This document shows, piece after piece, positions 1-5,218 of a stretch of DNA of 6,353 bases (its first letter is position 1; every line of letters begins with the position of its first letter). The position numbers were made by a program, and so were the translations under genes. The notes beneath the pieces were generated by a model. That model made no database searches, was not told the DNA's origin, and saw nothing but the letters and a program-made list of their open reading frames with translations. The DNA is from Syntrophomonadaceae bacterium. GTDB lineage: Bacteria > Bacillota_D > Dethiobacteria > DTU022 > PWGO01. The DNA is taken from positions 1 to 6,353 of the forward strand of contig PWGT01000158.1 of NCBI GenBank assembly GCA_003554535.1, given 5' to 3'.

Positions 1-369
1 CGGATCTACCCCGAAATTCTGGAGTTCCCCGTCGACGAGTTCGACTTAGAGCTCGCAAACGGCGACTACGACCAGCTCGACGTCTTCAAAGATCCCGAGT
101 TTACCGCGGACCTCGCGCTGGGCGTCACCGACGTCCACGTCGCCGACGTCGAATCCGTCGAACGGATCGAGGAGAACATTTTGAAGGGCCTCGAGATCGT
201 CCCGCCGGAGCAGCTCGTGGTCTCCCCCGACTGCGGCGTGAAGCTGCTCCCCCGCGAGGTCGCCTACGGCAAGATGGCCAACATGGTCGAGGCCGCCCGC
301 AACGTCGAGGAACAGCTCGACGCCGGACGGATCGACGTCGACCGGAACCCCGCCACGGCCGACGACTGA
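1..369 (+). CDS. metE: Cobalamin-independent methionine synthase (MetE family), C-terminal fragment
   Basis: The first 122 codons in frame 1, open from the left edge to a TGA at 367-369, are the C-terminal end of a MetE-type methyltransferase, which makes methionine from homocysteine in the cytoplasm. The fragment contains GVTDVHVADVESVERIEE, which matches the family's Gly-x-x-Asp-x-His-x-x-x-Val-x-Ser-Val-Glu segment. It is followed by VSPDCGVKLLPR, whose cysteine corresponds to a zinc ligand that activates homocysteine, and then a typical terminal helix (KMANMVEAARNVEEQL). The start codon lies outside the window; the ATT-TTG around 181 is internal, not a start. Archaeal family members are often single-domain proteins with methyl donors other than methyltetrahydrofolate, so the donor is not certain. 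Third codon positions are very GC-rich (25 of the first 30 codons end in G or C). The gene converges on nrdA. Confidence 0.93.
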   Translation, partial: RIYPEILEFPVDEFDLELANGDYDQLDVFKDPEFTADLALGVTDVHVADVESVERIEENILKGLEIVPPEQLVVSPDCGVKLLPREVAYGKMANMVEAARNVEEQLDAGRIDVDRNPATADD

Positions 370-429
370 ACGCCTGCCGAGCCGTGAGCGATCGCTAGCC
401 CGACTCGCGTTCCCGTCCAGGGGGGAGGG

Positions 430-588
430 CCGTACTCACGGGAGTGAGGTCTGTGCCTGTAGGTGGGAACCTGTACTCACAGGAGTGAGGTCTGTGCTTG
501 CAGGTGAGAAACCTGTACTCACAGGAGTGTGGTCTGTGCTAGCAGGTGAGAAACCTGTACTCACAGGAGTGGGGTCTGTGCTTGTAGG
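430..588. repeat. Degenerate 42-bp tandem repeat, about 3.8 copies
   Basis: Four head-to-tail units are visible: 430-470 (41 bp, diverged, one base short), 471-512, 513-554 and a truncated 555-588. Units 2 and 3 differ at only two of 42 positions; unit 1 is the most diverged. Each unit begins CTGTACTCACAGGAGTG and full units end near GCAGGTGAGAAAC. Every unit holds competing small inverted repeats: CCTGT-ACTC-ACAGG, CTCAC-AGGA-GTGAG (best in unit 2), and CAGGT-GAGAA-ACCTG spanning the unit junction. The array fills most of the 273-bp gap between the convergent 3' ends of metE and nrdA, so transcripts from both strands could carry hairpins. A role in 3'-end formation or RNA stability is inference. 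It is not a CRISPR, because there are no unique spacers. I see no gene in 370-642. Confidence 0.9.
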
Positions 589-642
589 AGGGTCTGTACG
601 AGAGCGCCGCCAACCGCCCCGGTCATACCGACCGATGGGAGA

Positions 643-2337
643 TCAACTCTCACAGGCCTTGCATTCGAGAATGTCCCGGCTGAATTTCTGTGCAGCGTTC
701 ACGCTGTTCTGGTAGTAGAGACTTTTCACCCCCTTCTCCCAGGCCGAGATGTAGAGCTGGTTGATCTCCTTGACGCTCACCTCACTCGGATCGATCGAGA
801 CGTTCAGGCTCTGTGCCTGGTCGATGTACTGCTGTCGCTGCGCTGCCTGGTTGATGATCGCCATCTGTGGGATCTCGGCGAAGGTTTTGAAGACCTCCTT
901 CTCCTCGTCCGTCAGGCAGTCGAGATGCTGCACGCTCCCGTCTTGCTGTGCGATGCTGTCCCAGACCTCGCGATCGTCTTTTCCTCGCTCCTTCAGCATC
1001 GCCTCGAGGAACCGATTTTTTTGCGTGGATTTCAACTTCGCGCCGTCGCGGACGAAGTAGTTCGATTTCAGCGGTTCGATGCTTGGACTGACCTGCCCCA
1101 GGATGACACTGCTGGATTTCGTCGGGGCCACACTCATCGTCGTCGTGTTCCGGCGACCGTAGCCTTCGAGCACCTCCGGTTCGCCGAACTCGTCGGCAAG
1201 CCGGCGACTCTCCTCGTAACTTCGCTCTCTGATGGTGCGGAATATCTCCTCGTTTTTTTCCATCGCCTCCATGCTGTCGAACGGAATCATCTCGCTCTGG
1301 AGGTAGCTGTGCCAGCCGAGGACGCCAATCCCGATCGCTCTGTGCCGTTTCGCAAACCGCACCGGGCGCTCCATGAACTGCGTCCCCTCCGCCTCCTGGA
1401 TAAACTCCTCCATGACGGCATCGAGGAACCGCGTCAGCGTTTCCACTGCGTCGGTATCCCTCCACTCGTCGTAGTGGAGCGCGTTCATCGATGAGAGACA
1501 ACAGACGAAACTCTCGTCGGGCGTGGCCGGCAGTGCAATCTCGGTACACAGGTTGGAGGCGTTGATTTCGTAGCCCTTGTCCCTGTAGACCTGTGGCTTC
1601 CCTTCGTTCATATTGTCCCGGAAGATGATGTACGGGACGCCGATGTTGATCCGCGCCTCGATGATTTCTGCCCACGTCTCTCGCTTCTCTTCGTCACCGT
1701 CGACCATCGCCTGGAACCAGTCGTCACCGATGATAACGCCGTAGTAGATGTCCTGTACGGGATCCCCCTCGGTTTTGATATTGAGCCACTCCTCCAGATC
1801 GTCGTGCTCTACGTCGATATACCCCGCGAACTGGCCTCGCCGCGTCTCGCCCTGGCTGACGACGTTGATGATCGTGTCGAACAGTTCGGTGAAGCTGTAA
1901 CTCCCGTTGCTCTTGCCGTTGTTCGTGATCGGGCTGCCTCGGGGCCGAATCTCACCGAAGTACCCGCTGGTGCCGCCGCCCAGCTTGGTCATTTCGCCCA
2001 CTTCGGCCTGCGTGTAGAGGATACTCTCCATGTTGTCCTCCATGTGGCTCCCGAAGCAGCTGATCGGGAGACCTCGGTCCAGACCGAAGTTAGACCACAC
2101 TGGACTCGCGAGGCTGTAGAAGCCACGACTCATGTAGTCGTAGAACCTGTCCGCGAAGCCGTCGTCGTCCAGGATCTCTTCGGCCCGCTCTGCGATCTCC
2201 CTGACCCGTTCTTCGGCCGTGACACCCTCGAGCAGGTACCCCTCGTCGAGGAACGCCCTGCTATCCCCGTTCAGCCAGTAGAACGGTTCCTTGTGCTGCC
2301 GTTTCACCTCGTCGAGTGCCGGTTCTGTCTGTGCCAT
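643..2337 (-). CDS. nrdA: Class I ribonucleoside-diphosphate reductase, alpha (catalytic) subunit, short form
   Basis: A 564-aa protein that reduces ribonucleotides to deoxyribonucleotides using a radical delivered by NrdB. Visible motifs: first redox-active cysteine in SCFG (C94); the Gly-rich GGGTSGYFGEIRPRGSP segment (about 120-136); the catalytic trio NLCTE (N262, thiyl-radical C264, E266); second redox cysteine in VCCLSSMN (C279 by alignment to E. coli C462); the PTKSSS loop (about 405-410); the radical-transfer tyrosine pair in SLYYQNS (Y541, Y542); and a C-terminal C-x-x-C in CKACES (C559, C562) that would regenerate the active-site disulfide. It is much shorter than E. coli NrdA (about 760 aa). 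The N-terminal ATP-cone is absent: the protein starts almost at FYWLNGDSRAFL, which normally follows the cone. The ATG lies 2 nt beyond the nrdB stop with no close Shine-Dalgarno, suggesting translational coupling. Confidence 0.95.
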   Translation of the reverse strand: MAQTEPALDEVKRQHKEPFYWLNGDSRAFLDEGYLLEGVTAEERVREIAERAEEILDDDGFADRFYDYMSRGFYSLASPVWSNFGLDRGLPISCFGSHMEDNMESILYTQAEVGEMTKLGGGTSGYFGEIRPRGSPITNNGKSNGSYSFTELFDTIINVVSQGETRRGQFAGYIDVEHDDLEEWLNIKTEGDPVQDIYYGVIIGDDWFQAMVDGDEEKRETWAEIIEARINIGVPYIIFRDNMNEGKPQVYRDKGYEINASNLCTEIALPATPDESFVCCLSSMNALHYDEWRDTDAVETLTRFLDAVMEEFIQEAEGTQFMERPVRFAKRHRAIGIGVLGWHSYLQSEMIPFDSMEAMEKNEEIFRTIRERSYEESRRLADEFGEPEVLEGYGRRNTTTMSVAPTKSSSVILGQVSPSIEPLKSNYFVRDGAKLKSTQKNRFLEAMLKERGKDDREVWDSIAQQDGSVQHLDCLTDEEKEVFKTFAEIPQMAIINQAAQRQQYIDQAQSLNVSIDPSEVSVKEINQLYISAWEKGVKSLYYQNSVNAAQKFSRDILECKACES

Positions 2338-2339
2338 CG

Positions 2340-3350
2340 TTAGAACATGTCCTCGGCGGTAACGCTCTGGGCGTGCTTGTTGTACGTGGTCGACCGCTTG
2401 CTGAAGAAGTCGTTGTCCTTCGTCATCAGAATCTCCTCATCGAACCATCGCGTCTCCTCGAGCAGGCCCTCGTCCGGCTCGAATATCGGCTCTACACCGA
2501 CGTTCTCGAGGCTCTGGTTGAACCGGTCCCGTAGGAACGCGTCGACATGCTCCCGAGGGAGGAACTCCAGCTCGCCCTCACTAAATATCCAATCCAGTAT
2601 CTCCATCTCGGCCTCGAACGCCTGTTGACAGGCCTCCTGGACCTCCTCGTCGAACTCCTCGCCGAAGAGGTCTGGATTCTCCTCGCGAATCGTCTCCACT
2701 AGTTCGACACCGAACAGTCCGTGGATCTGCTCCTCCTTGCTGGTCGCTTCGACGGCATTCGCGATCCCCTTGAACTTCTTCTCGTGTTTATCGAAGCTCA
2801 TCATAATGAGGAACTGCGAGAACAGCGAGACGTGCTCGACGAACGTGGAGAACAGCAGGATACTCATCACGTACTCCTGTTTGTTCTCACTCTCACTCTT
2901 CTCCAGGTACTCGTCGAGATACTCGATTCGCTCCTCGATTGCCGGCACGTCGGTCACCTCCTCGAAGTCCGCTGTAATCCCCAAGACGTCGAGGAGGTGG
3001 CTGTACGCATCCATATGTCTGACCTCACTCTCCGCGAAGGTCATGCCGACGTTCCCGACTTCCGCTTTGGGCATCTCGTCGTAGATATCTGCCCAGAACG
3101 TTTTGACCTGGACCTCGATCTGTGCGATAGCCAACGTCGTCTTTTTGATGATGGTCTTCTCGACAGGAGTTGTGTTGATTTTGAAATCTTGAACGTCCCC
3201 TGAAAAGTTGAACTCCGTGTGAACCCAGTAGCTGTTCCGTATCGCATCCTTGTAGTCGAGGAAATCGGCGTACTCATACGGTTTGAGCTGCGTTCGTTCC
3301 GAGAAGATGTCGGTCTCGGTATCTCCGCCTGTGGTTTTGTGTTCAGTCAT
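2340..3350 (-). CDS. nrdB: Class I ribonucleoside-diphosphate reductase, beta (radical-generating) subunit
   Basis: A 336-aa ferritin-like R2 protein that builds the dimetal/tyrosyl-radical cofactor for NrdA. Candidate metal ligands, numbered from the chosen ATG: E79 (in AQIEVQVK), E109 and H112 (in SEVRH), E172 (in FVEHVSLF), and E207 and H210 (in EEQIH). Y116 lies four residues after H112, the spacing of the radical tyrosine Y122 in E. coli NrdB. The first ligand is Glu instead of the usual Asp. The acidic tail ends AEDMF, like the flexible R2 tails that dock on the alpha subunit. I chose the ATG at 3350 over the GTG at 3356 because a GGAG at 3360-3363 stands 9 nt upstream of the ATG. The stop is 2 nt before the nrdA ATG, so the two subunits are co-translated. 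Confidence 0.95.
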   Translation of the reverse strand: MTEHKTTGGDTETDIFSERTQLKPYEYADFLDYKDAIRNSYWVHTEFNFSGDVQDFKINTTPVEKTIIKKTTLAIAQIEVQVKTFWADIYDEMPKAEVGNVGMTFAESEVRHMDAYSHLLDVLGITADFEEVTDVPAIEERIEYLDEYLEKSESENKQEYVMSILLFSTFVEHVSLFSQFLIMMSFDKHEKKFKGIANAVEATSKEEQIHGLFGVELVETIREENPDLFGEEFDEEVQEACQQAFEAEMEILDWIFSEGELEFLPREHVDAFLRDRFNQSLENVGVEPIFEPDEGLLEETRWFDEEILMTKDNDFFSKRSTTYNKHAQSVTAEDMF

Positions 3351-3525
3351 TAGCACGTACTCCGGAAGGGTCGTCCTCCGTTGGTTGGTTTCTGTTTCCG
3401 TCGTTCATTGGTTCAGTGCGTTCGAATGCACTCGTATCGCTTTCTGCACGTCTGTTCGTGGTCCATCCTGATCCGGCCAGGGATTGACCGAACATTCGTC
3501 CGATATCCGTGTGTGTTCGTGTCAT
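3343..3525 (-). CDS. Possible 60-codon ORF bridging nrdR and nrdB (doubtful)
   Basis: An ATG-initiated ORF fills the 171-nt gap between nrdR and nrdB. Its ATG overlaps the nrdR stop as ATGA, and its TGA lies just inside nrdB, an 8-nt overlap. That is the geometry of translationally coupled genes. The predicted product (starting MTRTHTDIGRMFG) is hydrophilic, rich in Asn, Asp, Thr, Arg and Gly, probably disordered, and matches no family I recognise. Its third codon positions are only about half G/C, unlike the neighbouring nrd genes, which argues that this may be an untranslated spacer that happens to be open. A comparison with related genomes would settle it: synonymous substitutions would support a gene, indels that break frame would refute it. 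Confidence 0.3.
   Translation of the reverse strand: MTRTHTDIGRMFGQSLAGSGWTTNRRAESDTSAFERTEPMNDGNRNQPTEDDPSGVRAND
3360..3363 (-). promoter_or_regulatory. Shine-Dalgarno site that decides the nrdB start
   Basis: On the minus strand GGAG is followed by 9 nt and then the ATG at 3350. The same site would be only 3 nt from the in-frame GTG at 3356. This favours the ATG and the N-terminus MTEHK. Confidence 0.55.
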
Positions 3526-4010
3526 TGTGAACCGCTCGGGGCTTCGAAGTCGTCAAGTTCGGCATCCAAGACTGCATCAAGTTCTCTCAGGAATTCCTGG
3601 GGCTCAGAGAACGCTTTATAAACGGAGACAAACCGAATGTAAGCTACTTTATCGAGCGTGCGGAGGTTCTCAGAGACGAGGTCGCCGATGAGACTCGAAG
3701 AGACGATACGTGCCTCTCGATCTTGTAGTTCGCTCTCGATATCGTCGACGAGAGCAGTCACCGTTGGCTCGGCCACGTCTCGCTTCTCAACGGCTCGCTC
3801 AATCCCTGCGCGGAGTTTCTGTCGGTCGAACGATTCGATGGTTCCGTCGCGTTTTTTCACCTGGAGGGACTCCCACTCCGGACGTTCGTAGGTCGTAAAG
3901 CGGAACGAACAGCGGTGACACTCGCGGCGCCGTCGGACGGAAGTTCCGTCGACACCGGTCCCCGTATCGATGACGCGTGTTCGCTCGTTCCCGCAGTCCG
4001 GGCAGTTCAT
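3522..4010 (-). CDS. nrdR: NrdR transcriptional repressor of ribonucleotide reductase genes
   Basis: A 162-aa regulator. The N-terminal zinc ribbon has two Cys pairs, CPDC (C3, C6) and CHRC (C31, C34), with an Arg-rich segment (VRRRREC) between them for DNA contact. The ATP-cone follows at about residues 48-135, from LQVKKRDGTIESFDRQKL to AYIRFVSVYKAF; in the family it binds ATP or dATP and changes oligomeric state. Length matches the usual 150-165 aa. The tail is acidic, as in halophiles. I prefer the ATG at 4010 because NrdR proteins begin M-x-C-P-x-C. In-frame GTGs at 4022 and 4019 are alternatives, and GGAGG at 4028-4032 is better spaced for them. The gene heads the nrdR-nrdB-nrdA cluster and is probably cotranscribed with it, so it likely controls its own operon. 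Confidence 0.95.
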   Translation of the reverse strand: MNCPDCGNERTRVIDTGTGVDGTSVRRRRECHRCSFRFTTYERPEWESLQVKKRDGTIESFDRQKLRAGIERAVEKRDVAEPTVTALVDDIESELQDREARIVSSSLIGDLVSENLRTLDKVAYIRFVSVYKAFSEPQEFLRELDAVLDAELDDFEAPSGSQ

Positions 4011-4027
4011 AGTTGTCACCACTTACT

Positions 4028-4032
4028 CCTCC
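4028..4032 (-). promoter_or_regulatory. Shine-Dalgarno-like GGAGG before nrdR
   Basis: Minus-strand GGAGGAG stands 5 nt from the GTG at 4022, 8 nt from the GTG at 4019 and 17 nt from the ATG at 4010. It fits the GTG starts better than the ATG, so a version of NrdR with up to four extra N-terminal residues is possible. If the transcript starts near 4023, as the TATA-like element predicts, this site would not be in the mRNA and the start would be essentially leaderless. Confidence 0.35.
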
Positions 4033-4042
4033 GGGATCTTAA

Positions 4043-4056
4043 CCCCATATATGGGG
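4043..4056 (-). promoter_or_regulatory. Perfect palindrome: candidate TATA box plus NrdR operator
   Basis: CCCCATATATGGGG is a perfect 14-bp palindrome centred about 39 nt upstream of the nrdR ATG. Its ATATAT core can serve as an archaeal TATA box; with the usual 25-27 nt spacing, transcription would begin near 4023, just before the candidate nrdR starts. Aligned on its centre, it agrees with the bacterial NrdR-box consensus acaCwAtATaTwGtgt at the inner C, the ATAT/ATAT core and the inner G, with C/G in the w positions. NrdR binding here would block TBP and shut the nrd operon. The dual role is inference. I see no clear second box at the 15-16 bp spacing typical of bacterial tandem sites. 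Confidence 0.5.
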
Positions 4057-4166
4057 CCTCTCGAGTTCGACCGCAACATCTGGTGGTGGAGACTACCACA
4101 TAAAACTTCCCCAATGGAATTGATGTAATACAACTGAACTTGATTAGGGGGCGTGGATGATTGGGA

Positions 4167-4241
4167 CCATATGCATTGAGTGGTCCGGTCTCGACTACTG
4201 GACACACCAGGAGTTGAGACTGGTCGTCTCAATGCATATGG
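4167..4241. repeat. 75-bp imperfect inverted repeat upstream of toxin-antitoxin operon
   Basis: The outer 14 bp, CCATATGCATTGAG at 4167-4180, are repeated exactly in inverse orientation at 4228-4241. Symmetry continues inward: over 30 positions per arm (4167-4196 against 4212-4241) 25 match and two of the mismatches are G-T wobbles. The centre forms another hairpin, CTGG-acaca-CCAG (4198-4210). The right arm alone also folds as TTGAGAC-TGGTC-GTCTCAA (4214-4232), and a related copy, TTGAGTGGTCCGGTCTC, lies in direct orientation at 4176-4192. It sits between divergent genes, so a terminator role is unlikely. It ends 15 bp before the candidate TATA box of the antitoxin gene, so operator sites for autoregulation are the leading idea; a small mobile-element remnant is the alternative. 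No target-site duplication is obvious at its ends. Confidence 0.75.
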
Positions 4242-4256
4242 CATTCTGGCGCAGTT

Positions 4257-4264
4257 CATAAATA
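4257..4264 (+). promoter_or_regulatory. Candidate TATA box of the toxin-antitoxin operon
   Basis: CATAAATA lies in the sequence TTCATAAATAG, centred about 31 nt upstream of the antitoxin ATG at 4292. The usual archaeal spacing places the transcription start near 4286-4288, giving an almost leaderless mRNA, which is common in haloarchaea. No Shine-Dalgarno is seen before the ATG, consistent with this. Confidence 0.5.
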
Positions 4265-4291
4265 GTATGAAGACGTAGTTGGGATAGAACG

Positions 4292-4645
4292 ATGGCACGA
4301 ATTACCGGCTCCTACCCAGATGACCTCGACCTCCTCATCGAGGGCGCTGTCGAGGCTGGTGTGTTTAGTGGCAAGAGCGACGCGTTGCGCGAGTTCGTGC
4401 GTGAATACTTCGAGGACCACGAGAACGAACGTATTGCAGCTGCGGTCGCCCTCTACGAACGCGAGCGGATCACACTCGGTGATGCTGCGAGGCTCGCTGA
4501 TGTCGACCGCTGGACGATGCGTGACATCCTCCGTGAGCACGGTGTTGAACTTCGCCTGGGGCTCGTTGACGAAGACGACGCAGCCTACGAGGTAGAGGCA
4601 GCACGCGAACTCGAATTCGATGATGAGGACTCGTCTGATGAGTAG
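4292..4645 (+). CDS. UPF0175-family antitoxin, ribbon-helix-helix-like N-terminus
   Basis: A 117-aa acidic protein. Residues 1-45 resemble a ribbon-helix-helix DNA-binding module: a short strand (ARITGSYP), then a helix with Leu/Ile, a GVFSGKSDALREFVREYF turn and a second helix. Residues about 48-90 match the UPF0175 pattern, with ALYERERITLGDAARLAD followed by VDRWTMRDILREHGVEL, a helix-turn-helix-like unit. The tail (from about residue 92) is very acidic, ending DDEDSSDE. UPF0175 proteins typically lie directly upstream of PIN/DUF3368 toxin genes, as here, where the next gene starts 11 nt after this stop. The expected job is to neutralise the toxin and repress the operon; the inverted repeat just upstream is a plausible binding site. 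The start is fixed by the TATA spacing and absence of an earlier good codon. Confidence 0.85.
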   Translation: MARITGSYPDDLDLLIEGAVEAGVFSGKSDALREFVREYFEDHENERIAAAVALYERERITLGDAARLADVDRWTMRDILREHGVELRLGLVDEDDAAYEVEAARELEFDDEDSSDE

Positions 4646-4656
4646 TCACGTGCTAA

Positions 4657-5163
4657 ATGACAGGTAACGATCTCCCAGCGAACCCGAGCGTCTTGAACAC
4701 GACTGTCCTCTCGAATTTTGCGTACATCGATCAGCTGTGGGTAGTTGCTGGCCTCTCTGGAATCTGTACGGTACCAGTCGTTCGTGAGAAGCTCGAACAC
4801 GGCGTTGGTAACCACCCATATCTCCAGAAAGCACTCGAGACGCTTGATGACGAAATCCCAGTCGCGACGATTTCGGATACTGTCGCAAACAGGGAAGCCG
4901 TTGTTGGTGGGCATCTCGACCCCGGGGAAGCACAGGCGTTCGCCCTCGCTGACGCACACGACGGTCGACTGCTGACAGACGACGGAGATGCCCGGTCGTT
5001 TGCGAAAGACCAGGGCGTGACCGTTGTCGGGTCAGTTGGCGTTCTGTTGGCTGCAATCGATGCTGGGAAGATCGATGAATCAACCGCTGACGAGTGGCTG
5101 TCGACGTGGATCGACGAGATCGGCTACTACGTCCCGTATCGAACCATCTCCGAGTATCGGTGA
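4657..5163 (+). CDS. PIN-domain ribonuclease toxin, DUF3368/VapC-like
   Basis: A 168-aa PIN-fold protein; such toxins cleave RNA with a metal held by acidic residues. The N-terminal strand is VLNTTVLSNFA (12-22), where the first family aspartate is replaced by Asn (N14). Other expected acidic positions are present: E44 in VPVVREKLEHG, E91 in DPGEAQAFALA, and the cluster D108, D109, D111 in LLTDDGDAR. VTVVGSVGVLLAAIDAGKI (121-139) matches the typical DUF3368 end of the fold. About 30 further residues follow (WLSTWIDEIGYYVP). No Shine-Dalgarno is visible before the ATG, so translation is probably coupled to the antitoxin 11 nt upstream. The Asn may alter or weaken catalysis, or may be normal for this haloarchaeal subgroup; I cannot tell. 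About 20 of the first 30 codons end in G or C, less strict than metE. Confidence 0.85.
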   Translation: MTGNDLPANPSVLNTTVLSNFAYIDQLWVVAGLSGICTVPVVREKLEHGVGNHPYLQKALETLDDEIPVATISDTVANREAVVGGHLDPGEAQAFALADAHDGRLLTDDGDARSFAKDQGVTVVGSVGVLLAAIDAGKIDESTADEWLSTWIDEIGYYVPYRTISEYR

Positions 5164-5218
5164 CTGATTTAGAGTTCGAAACACCTGATTAGTGTGCTCG
5201 TGAACACGTCTATTACCG

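Noticed and set aside
387..396. AGCGATCGCT, a 10-bp perfect palindrome after metE
   Set aside because: Short palindromes of this kind arise by chance in GC-rich DNA; there is no T-run after it to support a terminator.
430..588. CRISPR array
   Set aside because: Units are contiguous with no unique spacers, and no cas genes are present.
925..1494. 189-codon plus-strand ORF antisense to nrdA
   Set aside because: It is explained by high-GC third positions of nrdA on the opposite strand; no recognisable domain.
782..1675. Long 297-codon minus-strand ORF inside nrdA
   Set aside because: It is a shifted frame of nrdA, whose own frame carries all the ribonucleotide reductase motifs; the product is Arg-rich and low in complexity, typical of GC-rich out-of-frame reading.
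1804..2343. 179-codon plus-strand ORF antisense to nrdA
   Set aside because: Same antisense effect; no ribosome site or family resemblance.
2721..3203. 160-codon plus-strand ORF antisense to nrdB
   Set aside because: Mirrors the codon pattern of nrdB and has no recognisable motif.
3615..3622. TTTATAAA TATA-like sequence
   Set aside because: It is inside nrdR coding sequence and too far from the nrdB start (over 230 nt) to be a convincing promoter.
4167..4241. Inverted repeat as a transcription terminator
   Set aside because: The genes on either side are divergent and read away from it, and it has no following T-tract.
4023..4298. 91-codon minus-strand ORF upstream of nrdR
   Set aside because: It covers the inverted repeat and both candidate promoters, its product is basic and unlike halophilic proteins, and no family is recognised.
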